Below, piece after piece: positions 19,953 to 29,154 of a stretch of 64,000 nucleotides of DNA; position 1 is the first letter of the stretch, and each line of letters opens with the position of its first letter. The stretch is from Kiloniella laminariae (GTDB lineage Bacteria; Pseudomonadota; Alphaproteobacteria; Kiloniellales; Kiloniellaceae). Location of the stretch: positions 186,001-250,000 of the forward strand of contig NZ_JAPWGY010000005.1 in NCBI RefSeq assembly GCF_027214005.1, written 5' to 3'. The notes below the pieces were generated by a model, which saw only the letters and a list, made by a program, of their open reading frames with translations, ran no database searches and was not told the origin of the DNA. The position numbers and the translations under genes were made by a program.

Positions 19953-20213
19953 ATGGCCGCGGAAAAATCACAGAACGTACAGGATGTTTTCCTGAATACG
20001 ATTCGCAAAAACAAAGTCCCGGTAACGGTCTTTTTGGTCAATGGTGTCAAATTACAAGGTATCATATCCTGGTTTGACAACTTCTCGGTTTTGCTACGAC
20101 GTGATGCGCATGCGCAACTCGTATACAAACACGCAATTTCCACAATCATGCCTGCGACACCAGTTCAGCTCTTTGACCCTGTTAAGGAAGAAGAAGCTGG
20201 AGCCGCATCTTGA
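19953..20213 (+). CDS. hfq: RNA chaperone Hfq
   Basis: 86 residues. The Sm1 motif region ([30 protein letters not shown]) and Sm2 motif ([10 protein letters not shown]) are intact, with the [10 protein letters not shown]-terminus that forms the proximal RNA face. It forms hexamers that pair small RNAs with mRNAs and affects RNA stability. The short acidic tail (KEEEAGAAS) is typical of alphaproteobacteria. AAGGGGA precedes the ATG. hflX follows after 26 bp, the conserved hfq-hflX order. Confidence 0.98.
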   Translation: MAAEKSQNVQDVFLNTIRKNKVPVTVFLVNGVKLQGIISWFDNFSVLLRRDAHAQLVYKHAISTIMPATPVQLFDPVKEEEAGAAS

Positions 20214-20239
20214 CCCATCAGGGGTTGGTTGAAATATAG

Positions 20240-21568
20240 ATGGCTTCTCAGCAAAATGATGATGGCGTGGACCGTGATACAAGGGTCCGCGCCATTGTGC
20301 TTCACCCCGAGCTAAAAAAGGGGCGTAAATCCTCACGATCTGCGGAGGCGCGTCTTGAAGAGGCCTATGGCCTTGCCTTGGCAATTGACCTTGATATCCG
20401 GTTACAGGAAGTCGTACCTGTCGCCCGTCCCAAGCCTGCAACGCTCTTGGGCTCTGGTGTCATTGAAAAGTTTCACGACTTTATCAAGATAGAGGAAATC
20501 GAGGTTGTTATCGTTGATACCTCCCTCACACCTGCACAGCAAAGAAACCTGGAGCGTGCCTGGCATGCCAAGGTCATAGACAGAACCGGTCTTATTCTGG
20601 AAATTTTTGGCGAAAGAGCCAGAACCAAAGAGGGCAAGTTGCAGGTTGACCTTGCCCAATTGAGCTATCAGCGTTCAAGGCTTGTTCGTTCCTGGACCCA
20701 CCTTGAAAGACAGCGTGGTGGTGCCGGGTTCATGGGGGGGCCTGGTGAGCGACAGATCGAGATTGATCGCCGTTTGATTGACGAGAAGATCATTCGCCTG
20801 AAGGCGGATCTTGAACTTGTCAAAAAAACCCGAGAGCTGCATCGTTCGGCCCGAAAAAAGGTTTCCTGTCCTGTGGTCTCTCTTGTTGGCTATACCAACG
20901 CAGGGAAATCCACGCTGTTTAACCGTTTGACGAACTCGGATGTTTTTGCGCAGGATTTGCTTTTTGCCACTCTGGACCCGACCATGCGACGGGTAACTTT
21001 GCCTTCAGGCAAGGAGATTATTCTCTCGGATACGGTCGGGTTTATTTCTGAACTTCCGACGACACTTATTGCTTCTTTCAGAGCAACACTTGAAGAGGTG
21101 CGTGAAGCGAACATCCTTATTCACGTCAGGGATATGTCGCATGAGGACACCGAGGCGCAAAAAGATGATGTCAAAGCTGTTCTGACCGGACTGGATCTGG
21201 ATTCCGAAATCCAGGATTCCATGCTTGAAATCTGGAACAAATCTGACCTTCTTTCGGAAGAAGCCAGGATCGCTCTCGAAATTCAGGCAGAGCACAACGA
21301 GCTGACGATGCTCTGTTCCGCAGTAACCGGGCAGGGCTGTTCAGAGCTTTTACTCAAAATTGACGAAATTTTGCAGACGCAGGATCAGGTTGTCGAATTT
21401 GATATCTCTTATCAGAATGGTGCGGCTCTATCCTGGCTTCACGAACATGGTGAGGTTCTGGAGCAGGAACACCACGAAGAAGGGGTGAGAATATCTCTTT
21501 CTATTTCCCAGGCCGAGATGGACAAGTTTGAAAGTAAGTTCCGTATCCCGCATCTTGGCAAGGAATAA
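20240..21568 (+). CDS. hflX: GTPase HflX
   Basis: 442 residues. An N-terminal glycine-rich HflX domain (GGxGGPGERQIEIDRR near residue 160-180) is followed by the GTPase domain: G1 GYTNAGKS, the G3 DTVGF element and G4 NKSD. HflX is a ribosome-associated GTPase that splits stalled or hibernating ribosomes, notably in heat stress. Its place beside hfq and just before the CIRCE-controlled groESL fits a stress setting. No terminator hairpin was seen after it, so some read-through into groESL is possible. Confidence 0.96.
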   Translation: MASQQNDDGVDRDTRVRAIVLHPELKKGRKSSRSAEARLEEAYGLALAIDLDIRLQEVVPVARPKPATLLGSGVIEKFHDFIKIEEIEVVIVDTSLTPAQQRNLERAWHAKVIDRTGLILEIFGERARTKEGKLQVDLAQLSYQRSRLVRSWTHLERQRGGAGFMGGPGERQIEIDRRLIDEKIIRLKADLELVKKTRELHRSARKKVSCPVVSLVGYTNAGKSTLFNRLTNSDVFAQDLLFATLDPTMRRVTLPSGKEIILSDTVGFISELPTTLIASFRATLEEVREANILIHVRDMSHEDTEAQKDDVKAVLTGLDLDSEIQDSMLEIWNKSDLLSEEARIALEIQAEHNELTMLCSAVTGQGCSELLLKIDEILQTQDQVVEFDISYQNGAALSWLHEHGEVLEQEHHEEGVRISLSISQAEMDKFESKFRIPHLGKE

Positions 21569-21611
21569 ACCGGGTTTTCCATTTTTTGAGATATTTTTTT
21601 TACGTCCCGAG

Positions 21612-21640
21612 TTGACATCGGTCACCCCCCATCTTATATC
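21612..21640 (+). promoter_or_regulatory. Housekeeping promoter of groESL
   Basis: TTGACA (21612-21617) and TATATC (21635-21640) are separated by 17 bp, a near-consensus sigma-70 promoter. Transcription would begin around 21647, inside the CIRCE element, so bound HrcA would block it. Confidence 0.8.
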
Positions 21641-21643
21641 GCT

Positions 21644-21672
21644 GTTAGCACTCATCAAGCGAGAGTGCTAAC
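21644..21672. promoter_or_regulatory. CIRCE operator (HrcA binding site)
   Basis: Perfect CIRCE inverted repeat: TTAGCACTC (21645-21653), a 9-nt spacer, then GAGTGCTAA (21663-21671), extended by one further G/C pair. It matches the consensus exactly and lies at the predicted start of groESL transcription. HrcA is known to repress groE through this element; hrcA itself is not in the window. Confidence 0.96.
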
Positions 21673-21741
21673 AATCAAAAAAACTCTCGCTGCTGTGTGT
21701 CCGAAATTCAATTTTAATCCCACTCTGGATGGAGCTAATCC

Positions 21742-22029
21742 ATGAACTTTAAGCCTCTTCACGATCGTGTCGTAGTTGAGCCACTGGACCAGGAAGAAAA
21801 AACTTCCGGCGGCATCATCATTCCTGACACTGCAAAAGAAAAACCAATGCAGGGTAAAGTAACTGCCGTTGGTACTGGCTCTCGTGGCGAAGATGGTAAA
21901 GTTGTTCCACTCGACGTTAAAGAGGGCGACACCGTCCTTTATGGAAAATGGTCCGGCACCGAAGTCAAGCTTGGCGGCAAAACTCTGCTGATCATGCGTG
22001 AGTCCGACATTATGGGCATCCTTCAGTAA
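21742..22029 (+). CDS. groES: Co-chaperonin GroES
   Basis: 95 residues, normal length. It starts [21 protein letters not shown], has the mobile-loop [17 protein letters not shown] and ends in [13 protein letters not shown]. It forms the heptameric lid of the GroEL chamber. It is transcribed from the promoter and CIRCE site 70-130 bp upstream, with groEL 31 bp downstream. Confidence 0.99.
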   Translation: MNFKPLHDRVVVEPLDQEEKTSGGIIIPDTAKEKPMQGKVTAVGTGSRGEDGKVVPLDVKEGDTVLYGKWSGTEVKLGGKTLLIMRESDIMGILQ

Positions 22030-22054
22030 ATCTGGATCCGAGTTTAAGGAATAG

Positions 22055-23716
<1,662 letters not shown>

Positions 23717-23745
23717 GCCAACCACACCAGACGTTCTTGTTATTG

Positions 23746-23778
23746 GAAAGGGAGGCTTTGGCTTCCCTTTCTTTATTT
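23746..23778 (+). terminator. Rho-independent terminator of groESL
   Basis: An 11-bp stem (GAAAGGGAGGC at 23746-23756 with GCTTCCCTTTC at 23761-23771, one G-U pair) with a TTTG loop is followed by TTTATTT. It is 30 bp after the groEL stop. Confidence 0.88.
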
Positions 23779-23946
23779 CGGTCTCTGTTATTGACCTGAC
23801 CTGCATCTCCAGTATCTGGGATATGTTTTTCCGGGATATGTTTTCCTCATGCTTCTGCAGAGCTTTGGCGACAGGTTTGACCGGGGCACGCACGGAGGCC
23901 AGCTTTCAAGACAAATTCAATTGAGACCTGCCAATGTCATTTATAT

Positions 23947-25218
23947 CTAGCCCTTAACCTGTAACAGATCTGACCATTGTGTTGTATAGCTCTGCGACCG
24001 TAGATTTTGATTCATCTTCCAGCAGGCGTAATGGTCCCGGGTACCATAGTGTATGGCGGCATTCCCGAAATCCCTGTCGATAAGGTCGAGCGCACAAGAC
24101 AGGTTTTCCGATTTTGTATCCCGGGGAGAGAAGAGGCTGTTCTGTACTAATTTTTCATTTTGAAGATCGAGGAGAAAAAGCCCTGCTTTTTTATAGTGAT
24201 AGCCTTCCTTGAATATCTCTTTGATACCCGCGAGCGCTGCTTTGGTAATCTCGCCGGTGCTTCTATTGGCCGTTGGCAAGCTTATGACGATATTTGGACG
24301 ATATTGTTGATCACCCGGCTTATGTCGGTTGGTGCGTAGAAAAACGGAGACGGTACTGCAAACCATTTTTCCCCGATGAAGTTTTTGAGCGGCGAGTTTG
24401 GAAAAAACGCTTACTGCCTCGTCAAGCTCTTCACGTTTTGTGACGACAGAACCAAAAGACCGGGAAACTAGAACACTTTTTCGATCCTCTGGGTAGTCCT
24501 CCAGTTGCAGGCAGGGAAGACCATGTAACTCCTGATGTGTACGTAAGCCGGTTACTCCAAGGACTTTTCGCACCAAAGCCGGGGGGAGATTATAAAAATT
24601 CTGAGCGGTTCGTACCTCAAGCTTTTCCAGCTTCTGAACAGAACCAGAGCCAATTCCCCACAGATATTTTAGGTCGGTTTTCTCCAGAGCAGACTGTTTC
24701 TTGTTGCAGGTTGTCAGACACAGGGTACCGTCGGTCTCGGAGGTTTTCTTTGCCAGATAATTGGCCAGTTTCGCAAGGGTTTTACTCTCTCCAATGCCAA
24801 TGGAGACAGGCATGCCTGTTGAGGTCAGAATTTTGACCCGGAGGTCTCTGGCAAAGGTTTCCAGGGCGGTTTCCGGAAAATCAGGTAAGGAGAGGAACCA
24901 TTCATCAATTGAGTAGGCTTCTACCCGCGGACAGATTTCTTCGAGCAGATCCTGTACGCGCTCGGATATATTTCCATAAAGAGGATAATTTGATGAAAAA
25001 ACCCGGACCCCGGATGCCTCTATCAGCGGCTTGATCTTGAAATAGGGTGCGCCCATGGGAATTCCCAAGGCTTTGGCTTCATCAGAGCGGGAGATAAGGC
25101 AACCGTCATTGTTGCTGAGGACAACAAGCGGTTTACCTATGAGCCAGGGTTTGAAGAGTCGCTCGCAGGAGGCGTAAAAATTATTGCAGTCAACCAGAGC
25201 AAAAATCGACCTGCTCAT
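23947..25218 (-). CDS. umuC: DNA polymerase V catalytic subunit UmuC
   Basis: 423 residues from the ATG at 25218 (E. coli UmuC is 422). The Y-family palm motifs are FALVDCNNFYASCERLF at the N-terminus and YSIDEWFL near residue 100, followed by helix-hairpin-helix and little-finger parts (RSFGSVVT). The C-terminal UmuC-specific region is present. It makes the lesion-bypass polymerase with processed UmuD'. Its start overlaps the umuD stop (ATGA). An open frame extends 16 codons upstream, but those residues lie within umuD and do not match the family. Confidence 0.95.
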   Translation of the reverse strand: MSRSIFALVDCNNFYASCERLFKPWLIGKPLVVLSNNDGCLISRSDEAKALGIPMGAPYFKIKPLIEASGVRVFSSNYPLYGNISERVQDLLEEICPRVEAYSIDEWFLSLPDFPETALETFARDLRVKILTSTGMPVSIGIGESKTLAKLANYLAKKTSETDGTLCLTTCNKKQSALEKTDLKYLWGIGSGSVQKLEKLEVRTAQNFYNLPPALVRKVLGVTGLRTHQELHGLPCLQLEDYPEDRKSVLVSRSFGSVVTKREELDEAVSVFSKLAAQKLHRGKMVCSTVSVFLRTNRHKPGDQQYRPNIVISLPTANRSTGEITKAALAGIKEIFKEGYHYKKAGLFLLDLQNEKLVQNSLFSPRDTKSENLSCALDLIDRDFGNAAIHYGTRDHYACWKMNQNLRSQSYTTQWSDLLQVKG

Positions 25219-25628
25219 GGAAGCAGGCGCCGGATTACACCCACAGCTGTCCCCCAGATCTGACAATCCGTGCGATGAGTGAGCTTGATCGGTTCATAGT
25301 CTTTATGGGCAGGGACAAGTGCCCAGCAGTTGTTTTCTTCCATCAGGTATTTGACGGTAAAATCCCCTTCGATCACGGCAAGAACAATCTGTTTATGTGC
25401 AGGCTTGATACTGCGGTCCACGACCAGAATATCCCCGTCATAAATGCCGGCGTCTGTCATGGAATGCCCGCTTACCCGGACAAAGAAACTGGCTGCTGGA
25501 CGTTCAATCAGATAGTCATTTAAATCCAGTGCACATTCCATATGATCTGCCGCCGGCGAGGGGAACCCCGCCGAAACAGATGCAAAGAGTGGACGTGTTT
25601 TTTTTGGGTCTGAAATGAATGAGAACAT
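25215..25628 (-). CDS. umuD: DNA polymerase V accessory protein UmuD
   Basis: 137 residues. It is a LexA-like S24 autoprotease: a cleavage site Ala-Gly in SVSAGFPSPAADH (about residue 20), catalytic Ser in SGHSMTDAGI (about 54) and catalytic Lys in FTVKYL (about 91). RecA-stimulated self-cleavage gives UmuD', the partner of UmuC. No ribosome site precedes the ATG. The predicted transcription start falls at or next to the ATG, and two SOS boxes overlap the promoter. It is the first gene of umuDC. Confidence 0.95.
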   Translation of the reverse strand: MFSFISDPKKTRPLFASVSAGFPSPAADHMECALDLNDYLIERPAASFFVRVSGHSMTDAGIYDGDILVVDRSIKPAHKQIVLAVIEGDFTVKYLMEENNCWALVPAHKDYEPIKLTHRTDCQIWGTAVGVIRRLLP

Positions 25629-25637
25629 ACAGTGAAC
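25623..25637. promoter_or_regulatory. SOS box 1 of umuDC (GAAC-N7-GAAC)
   Basis: GAAC (25623-25626), 7 bp, GAAC (25634-25637). This matches the direct-repeat LexA operator of alphaproteobacteria (GTTC-N7-GTTC read on the other strand). It covers the umuD start codon and the end of the -10 element. Confidence 0.75.
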
Positions 25638-25663
25638 ATATTGGATGTTCTGGATCTGTTCAA
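25635..25663 (-). promoter_or_regulatory. Predicted umuDC promoter
   Basis: On the minus strand, TTGAAC (25663-25658), a 17-bp spacer and TATGTT (25640-25635) form a promoter whose start would be about base 25628, the A of the umuD ATG. The messenger would therefore have little or no leader. Confidence 0.5.
25647..25661. promoter_or_regulatory. SOS box 2 of umuDC (GTTC-N7-GTTC)
   Basis: GTTC (25647-25650), 7 bp, GTTC (25658-25661). It is the same operator type in opposite orientation to box 1, with centres 24 bp apart. It overlaps the -35 element of the predicted umuD promoter. Confidence 0.8.
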
Positions 25664-25775
25664 ACTGTATATTTTCCTAATATACTTTTCTTATCGTGAA
25701 GGGGGACATTGTTCGTGCAGTTTCATCAGGACACAGCTTCTGTCGCCAGTTTATTGATTACAACCGACCCAATGA

Positions 25776-26081
25776 TCACTTGGGGATTTTGGGTATGTGT
25801 TTACCTGTGCCGTCACCGCTGGATATCCATTGACGGGAACGGTTGATTTTCATCTTTTTCTCGATCTCCTGGTTGAGATCAAGTTGGTATTGGTCCAGCA
25901 GGCGATGTAATAAAATCACAACATCAGCTGTTTCCTTACCAATTTCTTCCAGGTCCTCTTTGTCAATAGCCTCAGCCAATTCCTTCATTTCTTGCAAAGC
26001 TCTGGCCACCAGGCTCTGTGGATTTGTTACAGGGCCAAAGGTATCTTCTGCCCACAGGCATATTGTGTCTTGTGTTTCCAT
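25776..26081 (-). CDS. Small MazG-like all-alpha nucleotide pyrophosphohydrolase
   Basis: 101 residues. The helical metal-binding pattern of the all-alpha NTP-PPase superfamily is visible: EMKELAEAI followed by EEIGKETADVVILLHRLLDQY (ExxE then ExxD type). A single MazG-like domain of this size suggests a house-cleaning enzyme for odd (deoxy)nucleotides; the substrate is unknown. It is distinct from the full two-domain mazG at 30755. It is divergent from the adenine deaminase gene and follows the umuDC region. Confidence 0.65.
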   Translation of the reverse strand: METQDTICLWAEDTFGPVTNPQSLVARALQEMKELAEAIDKEDLEEIGKETADVVILLHRLLDQYQLDLNQEIEKKMKINRSRQWISSGDGTGKHIPKIPK

Positions 26082-26110
26082 TCTGTTGCTTTCGAATAGA
26101 TCGTACCGTT

Positions 26111-26142
26111 GTTATGTGAACTTGGTGTTATGTGAATTTGGG
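26111..26142. repeat. Two 16-bp tandem direct repeats in a divergent promoter region
   Basis: GTTATGTGAACTTGGT (26111-26126) is followed at once by GTTATGTGAATTTGGG (26127-26142), 14 of 16 bases alike. They lie between the divergent MazG-like gene (start 26081) and the adenine deaminase gene (start 26242), a position fitting a regulator site. Confidence 0.6.
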
Positions 26143-26241
26143 TGGACACTAACAGGTATATCAATCCCCGTTCTATTTTCTTTCTTGTGGTAAGAAGATA
26201 GAATTAGTCAGGAATTACAACTGAATTATTGGACAAGATGC

Positions 26242-27267
26242 ATGAGCGACCTCGAGAAATTTATTACTGCCTTGCCAAAAGCGGAACTCCATTTACATCT
26301 TGAAGGCTCGCTTGAGCCTGAGTTGATGATGGAATTGGCGACAAAAAATAATATCGAGCTGCCTTATCAAACCATTGATGAAATTCGTAAAGCCTATGAT
26401 TTTTCGAACCTTCAGGATTTCCTTGATATTTATTATCAAGGCATGAACGTCTTGCAAGGGGAGGAGGACTTCTATGCCCTCACCATGGCATATCTGGAAA
26501 AAGTATCCGGTGAGGGAGTGGTTCATGCTGAGGTATTCTACGATCCGCAAGGCCATACAAGCCGGGGCGTTCCCTTTGCCGAGGTAACAAACGGTATTCT
26601 GCGTGCCCTTGATGATGGTCGTGAAAAATATGGAGTCAGTTCAGAGCTGATCATGTCTTTCCTGCGCCACCTAAGCGAAGAGGAAGCTTTCGCGACCCTG
26701 CGCGAAGCAGAGCCCTGGTTTGATGGACGTATTATCGGTGTAGGGTTGGATTCCAGCGAACTTGGGCATCCGCCTTCAAAATTTCAGCGCGTTTTTGCTG
26801 CGGCGCGGGAAATGGATCTTTTACTGGTTGCGCATGCTGGTGAAGAAGGCCCGGCGGCTTATGTCCGCGAGGCTGTCGAACTGTTGAAAGTTGACCGGCT
26901 TGATCATGGAAACAGAACGCTCGAGGATACGGCGCTAACAGAAACGTTGGCCCAGTCAGGAATGACCTTTACCGTTTGTCCGCTTTCCAACCTGAAGCTC
27001 TGCGGGGTCCCGGATATGAAAGAACACCCCTTGCGCAGGATGATGGATGCGGGTTTGAAAGTCACAGTTAATTCTGATGATCCTGCTTATTTTGGAGGTT
27101 ATATGACGGCTAATTTTTTATCTGTGGCTCAGCCACTGGATCTTTCAAAGGAAGATATCGCACAACTGTGTCGCAATTCAATTGCAGGCTCTTTCCTGAC
27201 CGAGGAGGAAAAATCTGTGCATATAGCCGCAATTGACCAGGTTCTGCTTCACCCCTGGAATTGTTAG
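26242..27267 (+). CDS. Adenine deaminase (adenosine/AMP deaminase superfamily)
   Basis: 341 residues. Zinc and catalytic motifs: HLHLEGSLEPEL near residue 17, VGLDSSELGHPPSKF, AHAGEEG with the catalytic His/Glu region near 200, RLDHGNRTLED and VTVNSDDPAYFGG near 280. HPPSKF and the full-length similarity favour the adenine deaminase (ADE) branch over classical adenosine deaminase, so the likely reaction is adenine to hypoxanthine in purine salvage. GGA lies 8 nt before the ATG. It is apparently a single-gene unit. Confidence 0.85.
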   Translation: MSDLEKFITALPKAELHLHLEGSLEPELMMELATKNNIELPYQTIDEIRKAYDFSNLQDFLDIYYQGMNVLQGEEDFYALTMAYLEKVSGEGVVHAEVFYDPQGHTSRGVPFAEVTNGILRALDDGREKYGVSSELIMSFLRHLSEEEAFATLREAEPWFDGRIIGVGLDSSELGHPPSKFQRVFAAAREMDLLLVAHAGEEGPAAYVREAVELLKVDRLDHGNRTLEDTALTETLAQSGMTFTVCPLSNLKLCGVPDMKEHPLRRMMDAGLKVTVNSDDPAYFGGYMTANFLSVAQPLDLSKEDIAQLCRNSIAGSFLTEEEKSVHIAAIDQVLLHPWNC

Positions 27268-27330
27268 GAGGGTTGCGGGTTAATAAAAAATCAGGAAAAT
27301 TACCTTATATCAAAAGGATATCGCCATCCT

Positions 27331-27359
27331 TTGACATGGCATTACATTTTCCATAGAAG
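27331..27359 (+). promoter_or_regulatory. Candidate promoter before the IMPase-family gene
   Basis: A perfect TTGACA (27331-27336) is 17 bp from TAGAAG (27354-27359). Transcription would begin at about the ATG of the next gene (27366), which would make it leaderless or near so. The weak -10 lowers confidence. Confidence 0.4.
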
Positions 27360-27365
27360 AGGCAG

Positions 27366-28190
27366 ATGTCCATAAAACTTGATCAGATCCCGTCTTTTCT
27401 AAGAAGTGTCGCCGAAACTGAAATCATGCCCCGCTTTCGCAATTTGGCGCAGGGGGAAGTATTACAGAAAAAAGGTGGCGAAACAGTGACCATTGCGGAT
27501 CTGGAAACGGAAAAGCATCTGTCTCGCCTGTTGCTGGATCTCTTTCCCGGCAGCTATGTAATTGGCGAAGAAAAGGTTGCAGAGCGACCAGATCTTCTAA
27601 ACGGCTTGCCTGATGAAAAACTGGTGTGGGTCATTGACCCGATCGATGGAACCAATAATTTTGCCAGAGGCAGCGAAACTTTTCGAACCATGCTGGCCTT
27701 GCTATACCAAGGAGAAACCATTGGCGCCTGGATTTACGATCCGGTAAGGCAAATTCTGCTGGAGGCGCAAAAAGGAGAGGGGGCTCGACTTGATGGACGG
27801 CCTCTGGTCTTGAGTAAACCTTTCCCCCTGAGTTCATCTGACTGTATCGGCACATTACATGGGTCCGAAAACAGTGATCCTCTTCTGGCCAAAACAGTGC
27901 AGAGAAATCGCGATCAGCTGAATGTGGTCAAAACATTGCGCTGTGCAGGGGCTGATTATGAGCGTTTATCCCGTAGCGAGACCCACTTTGCCCTTTTTAC
28001 CCGCCTGATGCCCTGGGACCACCTGCCGGGAATTTTGATTCATCAGGAAGCAGGAGGGTATAGCGCCTGTCTTGATGGCGAAGAGTACCGGTCACATTCC
28101 TATGCCAAGGAAGGTTTGCTACTGGCACCAAACAAGCAGATCTGGAACGAGATCCGGGATGTTTTATTGCCTGCAATCCCTGGGAAGTGA
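27366..28190 (+). CDS. Inositol-monophosphatase-family phosphatase
   Basis: 274 residues. The metal-binding motifs of the family are present: GEEKVAE near residue 72 (the usual GEE), WVIDPIDGTNNFARG near 90 and WDHLPGILIHQEAGG near 218 (the WD..AG motif). It is a Li+-sensitive Mg2+ phosphatase fold; substrates in the family range from inositol phosphate to PAP and fructose-bisphosphate. Nothing in the neighbourhood decides the substrate. A short AGAGG lies very close to the ATG. Confidence 0.85.
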   Translation: MSIKLDQIPSFLRSVAETEIMPRFRNLAQGEVLQKKGGETVTIADLETEKHLSRLLLDLFPGSYVIGEEKVAERPDLLNGLPDEKLVWVIDPIDGTNNFARGSETFRTMLALLYQGETIGAWIYDPVRQILLEAQKGEGARLDGRPLVLSKPFPLSSSDCIGTLHGSENSDPLLAKTVQRNRDQLNVVKTLRCAGADYERLSRSETHFALFTRLMPWDHLPGILIHQEAGGYSACLDGEEYRSHSYAKEGLLLAPNKQIWNEIRDVLLPAIPGK

Positions 28191-28318
28191 GAGCAGGCAC
28201 TTTCTGATCAAAAGAAAGCTGACAAAGATAATTAATCATAGATACTTCGTTCTGTGACGAAGCATATTGCAGAAAGGGTCTGCTATAAAAATGTCTCTAC
28301 AATCTATGAGGCAATCCT

Positions 28319-28648
28319 ATGATTACATGTTTTATTCGTTACGAAATCGACCCTTATAAAAAAGACCATTTTGATCAATATGCCAGGAACTGGGGTCAGG
28401 CTATTCCACAGTGCGGTGCTGATCTTATTGGTTATTATTCCCCGCACGAAGGATCTGCTACCACGGCTTATGGGGTGTATAGCATAAAGGATCTCTCTGA
28501 ATATGAAGCCTATCGAGCGCGCTTAAGAGAGCATCCCCTTGGCAAGGAGAATTATGAATTTGCCAAACAGGAACAGTTCATTCGTAAAGAAGATCGACTG
28601 TTTTTAAGCCTGGCTTCAGCACCCCATGCCCCGTTGAGGACAAGATGA
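28319..28648 (+). CDS. NIPSNAP-family protein
   Basis: 109 residues. It begins MITCFIRYEIDPYKKDHFDQYARNW, then LIGYYSPHEG and YRARLREHPLGKENYEFA, the pattern of NIPSNAP dimeric alpha-beta barrel proteins. No enzymatic role is established for bacterial members. Its stop overlaps the start of the next gene (ATGA), and the two small barrel proteins are probably translated together. Confidence 0.8.
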   Translation: MITCFIRYEIDPYKKDHFDQYARNWGQAIPQCGADLIGYYSPHEGSATTAYGVYSIKDLSEYEAYRARLREHPLGKENYEFAKQEQFIRKEDRLFLSLASAPHAPLRTR

Positions 28649-28989
28649 TTGCGGTTATATTTGAAGTCTGGCCTGCAGCAGGGCAGCAGGAAGACTATCT
28701 TGGTCTGGCGGTAGCATTGAAATCAGATCTTGAAGAAATGGATGGCTTTATCTCTATCGAACGCTTTCAGAGTCTGGCGGCAGAAGGAAAGATTCTCTCC
28801 CTGTCATTCTGGCGTGATGAACTGGCTGTAAGTAACTGGCGTAATCATGAAAAACATCGCTGTACCCAGGCAAAAGGTCGTGCAGGGGTTTTTTCTGATT
28901 ATCGGTTACGGGTTGCCGAGGTCAAACGGGATTACGGGATGTACGAGAGAGAGGAAACCCCAGAAGATTCACGGAAGGTGTTTCCTTAA
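28645..28989 (+). CDS. Antibiotic biosynthesis monooxygenase (ABM) domain protein
   Basis: 114 residues. MIAVIFEVWPAAGQQEDYLGLAVAL, MDGFISIERFQSL and LSLSFWRDELAVSNWRNHEKH are typical of the ABM dimeric ferredoxin-like barrel family (also described as YgiN or haem-degrading types). The true substrate is unknown; the family name does not imply antibiotic synthesis. It overlaps the NIPSNAP gene by 4 bp and is followed by a strong terminator. Confidence 0.82.
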   Translation: MIAVIFEVWPAAGQQEDYLGLAVALKSDLEEMDGFISIERFQSLAAEGKILSLSFWRDELAVSNWRNHEKHRCTQAKGRAGVFSDYRLRVAEVKRDYGMYEREETPEDSRKVFP

Positions 28990-29037
28990 GTCGATAAAGC
29001 AGGTGTTGTTGATTATTTCACTCATCTAAAAGAGCTC

Positions 29038-29075
29038 AAAAGCCGGAATGGATTTTTCTTTTCCGGCTTTTCTTT
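29038..29075 (+). terminator. Terminator after the NIPSNAP-ABM pair
   Basis: A perfect 11-bp stem (AAAAGCCGGAA at 29038-29048 with TTCCGGCTTTT at 29061-29071) and 12-nt loop, ending in a run of T. It may act in both directions. Confidence 0.85.
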
Positions 29076-29154
29076 GACAGGTCAAAGGATTACTGGAATT
29101 GTTGTCAGCGCATTATCTTGTTTTTTTGCCATTTCAAACAGACTTGTGGATATC

